Assembly (NCBI GenBank): GCA_029582165.1
Contig: CM055881.1
Span: 25,153,594 to 25,217,593 of the forward strand
DNA length: 64,000 nt
Reading direction: 5' to 3'
Source of the DNA: Portulaca oleracea
Lineage: Eukaryota > Streptophyta > Magnoliopsida > Caryophyllales > Portulacaceae
Positions 56,981 through 64,000 of the stretch are shown here, piece after piece. The translations under genes and the position numbers were made by a program. Position 1 is the stretch's first letter; every line of letters begins with the position of its first letter. The notes under the pieces were generated by a model, which had not been told where the DNA came from, did not search any database, and was given only the letters and a program-made list of their open reading frames with translations.

Positions 56981-57219
56981 TTCTCTTCGTTCCATATTAA
57001 TTGTTCTAATATGACATTAATTTCTCAATTTATATAATATAATAATATACGAAAGTATAATTATTAGTGTTATCAAAAAAAGAAAGTATCATTATTAGAT
57101 TCGTAATTAAAAATATTATTATAAGAACATAATTTTTAAACTTTTTAATAAAATATGCTATTAAAAATTTTTAATCAAACACAGTATTTTGGACAATTAA
57201 TATGGAACGGAGGGAGTAT
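56981..57219. mobile_element. Stowaway-like MITE upstream of SPCH-B
   Basis: Inverted counterpart of 43884-44123, with TACTCCCTCCGTTCCATATT on the minus strand from 57219. Same distance from the gene as in arm A. Confidence 0.75.
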
Positions 57220-58435
57220 ACTATTAAAATTTACCTAGATTCATCCGACTATTAAAATGGTTAAAATAAATTTATCGATAATTATTATAAAGTTTGTCGT
57301 AAATTTGTCAATATTATTTGTATAATTCATCAATATTTTTAAAATTTGTGTATCTTTTAACAAAATTCAGCTTAAAAATTTGACCTATTTTAATGCATAC
57401 GGCGAATCTAAATAGATTCATACATATATATAGAGAGAGAGTATAATTTGGGCATAACATAGTTGATTGGACAATCATAAATGATTATGTAGGGCATAAG
57501 TAGTTGGAGTATTTATTTCTTTCTTTTTTGTTTTTATGATAGCACTGTTATCCGATTTTAATTGATTTTTCAGATAGTTGCGCATACAGACGAATAATAT
57601 TGCAATTAGCCAGTAACTAAAAATTGCAAAACGTTAAACCTTGTGTGAAATGTACCATATAATTTATACAACCATATATAGAGCTGGAAAAAGCTGACTC
57701 GACACGATTACCGATCTGAATCTAACACGATACTAAACGGGTTTATGTAGAAATGTTCAACCCATTTCATTAAATGGGTTGAAACGGTAAACCCGTTTAA
57801 TTAAATGGGTTAGGTTCAGGTCAGGATTTTCGAAACGAAAAAATACCTACTCAACCCATTAATTAGGCATGTCACATGGATCATGGATCAAGTCATTTGC
57901 TCCATTATTATTATCCAATTATACCGTTTATCAATAAACTTAGATGAAAGTTACAATTAACAATCTTTGAAATATACGTAAAACTTGTAGTTAACGTATA
58001 CTTATCTTTGACTATGAATTAAAAGACATCTCCTTATATATAATTCGAATTATATTACCACGGAAATTGTTGGGTATGATATGTCATTATTTCGATCCCA
58101 CAATAAATTGTTTTGTATAAGTGAGTTAATGGCTAAATTGGTAACTTTATTCTAACACGTTTGCTTAAATGGGTAAATAGGTCAAAATAAGGTCAACCCG
58201 TTTAAAATTTAAACGGTAAACGGTTTCAATTTCCAACCCGTTTAATAAATAGGTTAGGTTCAGGTTGGAAGATTTTAAACCCGTTTAAATTTGATATGAA
58301 CACCAATCCGACTCGACCTGACCTATTAACCAGCTCTAAGCATATAAAAAAGGTTAAAAGTCTTGACACAATGTATTTTTCAAGTGTATTACCTTAATAA
58401 CAAGTGATCATTCATATATGATATTTTTTTTTTCT

Positions 58436-60810
58436 AGACAGACACCACAATACATAATAGTAATAAAGGAAACTGAAAGAAACTCAAAACATAATACAAC
58501 AAGAGACATTAGGCTCCGGTACGCGAAGTAGTCCCGCTCCTCTCAGTATTGACTTGTTTCGCCAACCTATGGGCCGGATCAACCTGCTGCCTCTGAACCT
58601 TCTTGACAAGCCCCTTAGACAATCGATCAAGCATATCACGACAAACCATTGCCAAAGTTCTGCATTCCACCGGAGCTGAGGACGACTTCAAGATACAAGC
58701 AATAGCCACCTTAGAATCCGATAAAATACAGATACTCTCCCAGGCCATTGTTTCATCGAGGCCATAAGAATAGCATCCAAGATTGCATTTAGCTCCACCT
58801 GAGCAACACTTTTAACCTCCACATACCTACTTCCATAATCAACCATATCCCCATGCTCCAATAAGACCCATGCAGCAGTAGCAGTCATTTGCTCTTGCTT
58901 CTTTGCCCCATCAACCAAGAACACTCTGGAGTACATCTCATCTCCTGTGAGGCCCCCACCCCATTCATAAGCATCTTCCTGGGAATGACCTCCTTGCAGC
59001 CCAAGCCGCACACATTTCTCCCTACCCAATAACCATCGTTTCTCCTCCTCTTTGCGCTCTTTAATAAACCGATCAAGACGACCTGCATGAATAGATTCGC
59101 CACTAACACAAACTACATTCCTAATTTTCCAAATGCTCCACATGGTGCGAACAAAACTCCTTATGCCACTCCGATCCTCCTCCTTTTGCCTCCCGAAAAA
59201 ACTAAACCAGCCCTGCAACCACTCAACCGTATGATTGACATATGATCTAATACCCTACTCCTCCCCCATCCACACCCTCTTAGCAAGATTCACACCTTCG
59301 AAACAAATTATCCACATCCTCAAGACCAAACCCACACCAGCACTCACCCACATCAGTAAGTCTTCTCCTAAGCCGATTCTTCCCCGTCGGCAACGCATCA
59401 GTAGCGCATCTCCAAGCAAACTCTTTCCATTTAGGAGGCATACATGCAAGTATGCCATAGCCTTTTCCAAAACTTGGACTCAGCCTCAGAGGGCAACCGT
59501 TCATCTACTACACCTAGAAGAAAGAAATAATAGCCAGACTTAACTTTATACTCTGAGGAAGACTTACCCGACCAGACTAGAGAATCCACAATGCCTTGTT
59601 GCGGAGGAAAACATTGTAAAACCTTGTAAACCGTGTCATCAGAGAACACATGCCGTAAAACATCCACGTCCCAAACCTGCATACCATTCTCAGTTGTCTT
59701 TGCCATTGCACTAACCCAGAGGTCTATCAAATACTCCCTATCTCTATCATCCCTCAAAGTCAGACCACCTCCAGGAATCCATCGGCTATCTAGTAGACTA
59801 ATTTGAGCTCCACTCCCCACAGCCCATCGGAATTGGGATTAACTCTCAAGAACAACCTTTGCCATGCCCCTACAAACCACTGAGCTTTTAGCAGGAGGCT
59901 GATACCCAGGGAGTTTAGCAAGAGGGGAGTGTTCCCCGTATCTAGCTCTCCACACTTTTGCAATAAGAAGATCTTTTTGTTGGTAAACCCGCCAGGCCTG
60001 TTTGAGAATCAGAGCTTTATTGAAACACCCCACATGCCGAATACCAAGGCCCCCAACCCCTTTCGGAGTAAAAAGGAGGTTCTGATTTTTCCAATGAACC
60101 GACTTAGCACCTCCCTGTCTTCCCCAGAAAAAAGAGACCACCATCATCCTAATTTTATCCACCACTGTAGTTGGAACCAGATAAATGCTGAAAATATGTT
60201 GATGTAAGGCAGCAAGAACCCCATTAATCAAAACCACTTTTCCCGCATGGGACAACATACTCCTCTTCCACCCCTCTAACCTTTTCTTGATATCCTCAAC
60301 CATGAACCCAAAATGTGAAACCTTATGTTTGGGCACTTTAGGAGAAACCCCCAGATACGGTTGGAATAAGTCCCTCTCTTGATACCCAAAAATTACACGC
60401 ATGCCTTCCTTGTCTTCCCCAGTGACTCCCTTAGAGAAACACACTGTAGATTTATTTAGATTGACCACTTGCCTAGAGACAAAAACATACATATCAATAA
60501 CATTCTTCAGAGTCAAGCATGACGAAGCCTCCACCTCCGTGAAAAACACAGCATTATTAGCAATGAAAAGGTGGGAAATGCAAGGAGCTCCCCTAGCCAT
60601 GGTAAATCCAGCAATATTCCCTCGCTCCACTTCCTTGTCAATTAGGGCTGATAAAACTTCCATGCAAAGAATAAAAAGATAAGGAGATAAAGGATCCCCC
60701 TGTCTCAGCCCAGGTGACGGAATGATTTTCTCTTCATTTTGAGGAACGTCGAATGTCATAAAAGCACATACAGACCGCTGTAAACTACACCAACTCACAA
60801 TATACAATTA
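58436..60810 (-). pseudogene. L1-type LINE B ORF2 (RT to RNase H), 5'-truncated
   Basis: On the minus strand: SPGLRQGDPLSPYLFILCMEVLSAL (near 60710), the active site block HLFIANNAVFF (60545-60575) where both catalytic Asp of F-A-D-D read Asn, FFWGRQGGAKSVHWKN, GGLGIRHVGCFNKALILKQAWRV (near 60030), RT tail and zf-RVT (FAWRCATDALPTGKNRLRRR ... CWCGFG, near 59320-59440), and RNase H-like (VELNAILDAILMAS near 58790, ILSDSKVAIACILKS near 58730, DPAHRLAKQ near 58570). Several frameshifts. Poly(A) at about 58421-58435 on arm B's side. A different subfamily from LINE A by protein sequence. Confidence 0.85.
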
Positions 60811-60819
60811 TTAAATAAT

Positions 60820-61342
60820 GGATTTTTGGATGCTAAACACTATTTTCACAGTGTTCAACAATAAATACTTTACAAATTTTTTTTGGACACTAATTAATAC
60901 TAAATTTTGGGGGTATTGGATAATAATGCACCTGAAACGATTTCGGCGGTGGCTAACTCGGTGACGATATTTCGCGGCGAGTTGAATAACAAAAGAAATT
61001 AACATCTTTACTAAATTACAAATGAAATTTAATTATTTTTCCAAATAACAGCTCATTACTCCACATTTTCGCTAACGTAAACGATTTTTTTTTGTTTGCA
61101 AAAAAATAGGAATTTATTTTTACTTATTTGGACTTGTTTTCACAACTTTAATTTAGTAAAGATTTTAATTTGTTTGCTACTAAATATACCACACAAGATT
61201 GTCACCGAGTTAGCCATTGCCGCAATCTTTTAAGGTACATTATTGTCCAACCCCCAAAACAGTATATTATTATCAAAGATAAAAGTTCAGTATTTTATTA
61301 TTTAGCACCCTCAAAGTACAGCGTATTAACATCTAAAAACCC
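60820..61342. mobile_element. MITE with 9 bp target duplication
   Basis: 523 bp; inverted ends GGATTTTTGGATGCTAA and GGGTTTTTAGATGTTAA (inverted right); exact TTAAATAAT at 60811-60819 and 61343-61351. Inner inverted blocks include GGCTAACTCGGTGAC and its partner GTCACCGAGTTAGCC. Confidence 0.87.
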
Positions 61343-61351
61343 TTAAATAAT

Positions 61352-61510
61352 GAAAGGAAAAAATGTAAAAGAAAAATAATTTTTACTTATTATTCTATGT
61401 GCTCCTAATCATTTTTCCTTATTATTTTACGTACTCCTCTTTCTCTCTATCTTTTCTATCCCATTTCTCTCTCCCTCCCTCTTGTTCATATTATTTTGTA
61501 GAACACATTT
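61352..61510 (-). repeat. Dispersed repeat D, right (inverted) copy
   Basis: The minus strand matches 32088-32304 plus 32869-32935 (see left copy). It adjoins the MITE through the same ATTATTTAAGGG junction. Confidence 0.6.
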
Positions 61511-61698
61511 CATTCTTCATTATTGGGATTCACCCATAAGTAAAATGTACCTATCGAAAAAGTAAACGGGGAGAAAGAATGGTATATAAGTCAAGTGGGT
61601 TGGTTCTCTAATATTAATTAGTCTAAAGATGAAACTTCACTTAACTTGATACCGTGAGCCCTTATTGAATTGGGTTCCTGCTTTAGATTTCTCCAACA
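61511..61698 (+). repeat. Probable LTR 3' portion
   Basis: It ends TTTCTCCAACA directly before a Met-type primer word, as an LTR would, and has GGTATATAAGTCAAG (TATA-like, near 61580). The start was not located. Confidence 0.4.
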
Positions 61699-61700
61699 AG

Positions 61701-61713
61701 TGGTATCAAAGCC
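61701..61713 (+). other. Primer binding site-like word (tRNA-Met)
   Basis: TGGTATCAAAGCC, one or two mismatches from the Met primer word, placed 2 bp after a CA dinucleotide ending a putative LTR. Confidence 0.45.
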
Positions 61714-62300
61714 GACGATTTGTTTGTCTGGGCGCAAGGTGCTATAAGGTGGTCCCATATGATTTACCATGGATAGGAGCAGTGGCTAATGTAGACAATT
61801 TTGTTAGGGTTGTCCAACTAATATTAACTAACATTCATTAGGGATTATTATCGCTTGATTATTTTCTTCACAATTTTTGATTATTTTAATTGTTGGCAAA
61901 AATAATAAGTGGTACCAAAAAAAAGATAAAAAATAATGGACCTAACAAAAGAAAAAAATAGTGAAAAACTCGGTTAAAAAGATTAATATAAAAGGTAAGT
62001 TCATAAATAAAGATTCTAATATCTAATAAAAATTCAGTCTGAACTCAATTAAATAGTCAAACTTTAGACTAACTTTCAATGAGTACATGCAAGATTCTAA
62101 TGAGAGCGACAAACATTAAGCAAATACTGTAATGCATGTCCATAGTTTTACATAAACAACATTACCTTTTAAGAATCAGTATAAACTCATAATTAACATG
62201 GATATTAGTTCTCCATATGAAATTGATGGTTTTTTCCTAACTAGCTTGTCCTCTTGAATTTCTCTTCGACATTTACATCATCAACATCATTCAAAGTTCT
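61714..62300. other. Non-coding, nothing recognised
   Basis: AT-rich. No gag or pol motifs despite the primer site upstream. Confidence 0.4.
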
Positions 62301-62389
62301 CGTTTTTGAATCATAAGTTGAGTTGGGACTCACATAAGAGGAGATGAAAACCAAGGTTTGTCAGGATCGAAGATAGTGGCGCATGAATA

Positions 62390-62560
62390 TGTCTTCCGGT
62401 GTGCATGGGCATGCAGTTTACGGGAGTAAAGGGATCTCGTAGTTTGAGACGGCACGAGCATGCCAGGGAAGCGCACAATTGTGCAACCCCATCCCAGTTG
62501 TAGGGCACGATCGTGACACCCTTTAGCACATTCATACTGATTATTGAGGAGTTCAGGATT
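62390..62560. repeat. Cluster of perfect or near-perfect palindromes in LTR-like DNA
   Basis: TGCATGGGCATGCA (62402-62415), GCACAATTGTGC (62473-62484, perfect), CACGATCGTG (62506-62515, perfect) and GCACGAGCATGCC (about 62452) sit within 120 bp of GC-richer DNA in an AT-rich setting. This resembles the arrays in the other LTRs. LTR ends were not identified, so its nature is inferred. Confidence 0.5.
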
Positions 62561-63084
62561 CTAGAGGATATCGATTACTGCACTGTGCGACCTACTAAGC
62601 ATGATTGTATCGTATGACACCATCCCAGTTCAAACACAAAATTCAGATCCTTCTTTCTTATTTGGGTTTTCTTACTCCTCATGTATTTTCTTTAACTACC
62701 CCTCTCCCTTATTTGATGTAATGACACACTAAATCCAGACCCTTGATGTGTTTTATTTAGGCTCATCTTGGCCCTTGATTTGAGGATTCCTAGGGATTTG
62801 CCCTAACCCTAGCCTTAATTATAACCTTTGGCTTGAGAATAATGAATGAAAACTTGGTATTTTTGAGACAATCTCAAAAACCCTCTCTCAATTTTTATCC
62901 TTTTAGTGGTGATTGAATCACTTCCCTTTACAAATCATTTAGTGTTTCTTTAGAATGATTTGGGTGAGAAGTTGGAATTGATTGAAGGATTTTTGGTGGG
63001 TGAGCCCTTTTTGTAAGGCATTGATCTTTCCTAGTTCACTTGGGTGAGGATTTTTTATAAATGATCGTATCATTTTATTCTTCT

Positions 63085-63300
63085 TGACAGGGGCAGATCC
63101 CCATTTATGCTAAGGGTGTTCACGGACACCCCAAGCTCCAAAAAAGATTTAAGATATCTATTATATTTTAGGAGGTTATTGAATATTTATGTCAAGTGGG
63201 TACCCTAGAAAAAACCGAAAAAATATTAATAAGGATGTCCAATTCAACACAACATTCCAACTATCCAAAATATTATTAAGTGGATACTGCTGATTTCGTA
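63085..63300 (+). mobile_element. Possible hAT-type element end
   Basis: CAGGGGCAGATCCCCATTTATG and CACGGACACCCC recall the common plant CAGGGGCGGATCC...GGACACCC transposon end. The partner end is not visible. Confidence 0.3.
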
Positions 63301-63469
63301 GTCTAATGCGCTACTGCTTCTTGATTTCCTTGTTGCAAGTTTAGTCTTGGGGTTGATTTTATTGGTGGAATACATATTCATCTGTTTTGGGGTTAGTTTT
63401 TAGATGTTTAAAGGGTCAATGGTGGGGCTTGAGTATATGTTTGTAAGCAGTGCTTTTGGGGTCTTGTGT

Positions 63470-64000
63470 TCGAGTCTAAAATAAATAAAGACAAGAAATT
63501 GAGAAACAAATTAATTTGTATTAATATTCGAATGTATGCGGGTACAATCTCTGTATTAAATACAATAAAGTAGTCTCTGATTCGATCTCCTGAAACTTGG
63601 GTGCCGAGGGCGCAGATGCTTGATCTCGATCTCGAACGTAGGTTTAGCTAAAGAATTCTTGCAGTAGTTCTTGAACTGAAAGTCTTGAGCGTATATCCTT
63701 GCTTGGTAGCTGAAGGTCCTTAGCAGTAGTTCTTCAGGTTCTTAGACGCGAGGGATTAAGTGCTTGGTCTCGATCAATGAACCGGACGAAGAAGATGATT
63801 GTAGTCCTTGATGTGAAGAACAGAAGTTTTGTTGAACTAGCAGGCGTTGGTCTTTGGCGCTTGATAGCTAGATGTCGCTTGTAGTTCGATCTTTTGAAGG
63901 CTTTGCAAGTCTTACCGAAGAACTCTGTAGCAGTTCTTGATCTTGACGCGGTAGGGCTTGGAGACTCGTTCTTGAGCTTGAGCTTTTGCAGACTTCGATC
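63470..64000 (-). repeat. LTR-like sequence with repeated GCAGTAGTTCTTGA words, open at right edge
   Basis: GCAGTAGTTCTT(G/C)A recurs near 63661, 63723 and 63928 among CTTGGTCTCGATC and CTTGA words; GGGTACAATCTCTGTATTAAATAC at about 63540 resembles the R/U5 zone of minus-strand copia LTRs. It runs off the window, so ends and type are uncertain. Confidence 0.35.

Larger units (their letters stand above)
53965..58408 (-). repeat. Arm B of large inverted repeat carrying SPCH
   Basis: Inverted match of 42978-47165. It has about 330 bp (58010-58345) not in arm A, made of ACCCGTTTAAA-rich sequence related to 57690-57860. Its outer edge lies next to the poly(A) of LINE B (minus strand AAAAAAAAAA near 58421-58435). 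Confidence 0.93.

Noticed and set aside
42978..58408. The inverted repeat as a simple fold-back (hairpin) read artefact
   Set aside because: The arms have different indels and a 55 against 330 bp difference, diverge at the edges, and are separated by 6.8 kb of unique sequence. A haplotype-joining error is still possible and is kept as a caveat.
62311..62535. Minus-strand 74-codon frame with Cys-rich product
   Set aside because: It overlaps the palindrome cluster in LTR-like DNA; no recognisable domain.
1..64000. CRISPR arrays, bacterial operons, organelle insertions, endogenous pararetrovirus
   Set aside because: No regular spacer-repeat arrays, ribosome-site operon structure, chloroplast or mitochondrial gene words, or pararetroviral coat/movement motifs were seen.

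Overview
This window is nuclear DNA of a flowering plant, probably a eudicot. The evidence is: two spliced copies of a SPEECHLESS-type bHLH gene with GT-AG introns; plant Ty1/copia, Ty3/gypsy, L1-type and RTE-type LINEs; a Helitron; and many MITEs, with initiator-Met and Asp tRNA primer sites for the LTR elements. It is gene-poor and shaped almost entirely by nested transposons. No bacterial, CRISPR, rRNA or convincing tRNA gene signal was seen.

Left part (1-18.5 kb): a minus-strand LTR element (LTR 3511-4347, mostly non-coding body running off the left edge) abuts a decayed Ty3/gypsy gag-pol (4348-8635). This joins a 5'-truncated copia element (8876-18464). The copia RT gene is split by a 6.4 kb non-autonomous element with an Asp-tRNA primer site (10704-17120, TSD AGAGC).

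Middle left (18.5-32.9 kb): a broken exon resembling dihydrofolate synthetase, several MITEs (some with 9-10 bp TSDs), a TRIM, a Helitron with tandemly repeated 5' ends, an RTE LINE tail split by a solo LTR (TSD CAAAC), a tandem-repeat-filled element, AT-only low-complexity DNA and CACTA-like subterminal repeats.

32.9-43 kb: an L1-type LINE is split by a solo LTR (TSD CTGGG), which is itself split by a young copia element (34735-40730, TSD CCCCA, LTRs about 1% different). That copia element has lost its reverse transcriptase and RNase H.

43-58.4 kb: a large inverted repeat. Two about 4.2-4.4 kb arms each carry a complete SPCH-like gene (three exons, Stowaway-like MITE upstream). The genes point tail to tail across a 6.8 kb spacer of MITEs, LINE remains and an LTR piece. 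As assembled, both genes are frameshifted, at different sites. 58.4-64 kb mirrors the left flank: a LINE with its poly(A) end facing the arm, then a MITE, then an inverted copy of the repeat seen at 32.1-32.9 kb, then LTR fragments.

The transposon genes are mostly dead. The only host gene that looks functional in design is SPCH, which in plants starts the stomatal lineage under MAP-kinase control. The main points of interest are the SPCH inverted duplication and its lesions, a recurring layout of GC-rich palindrome-like arrays just upstream of TATA boxes in several unrelated LTRs, the multi-5'-end Helitron, and the RT-less copia.
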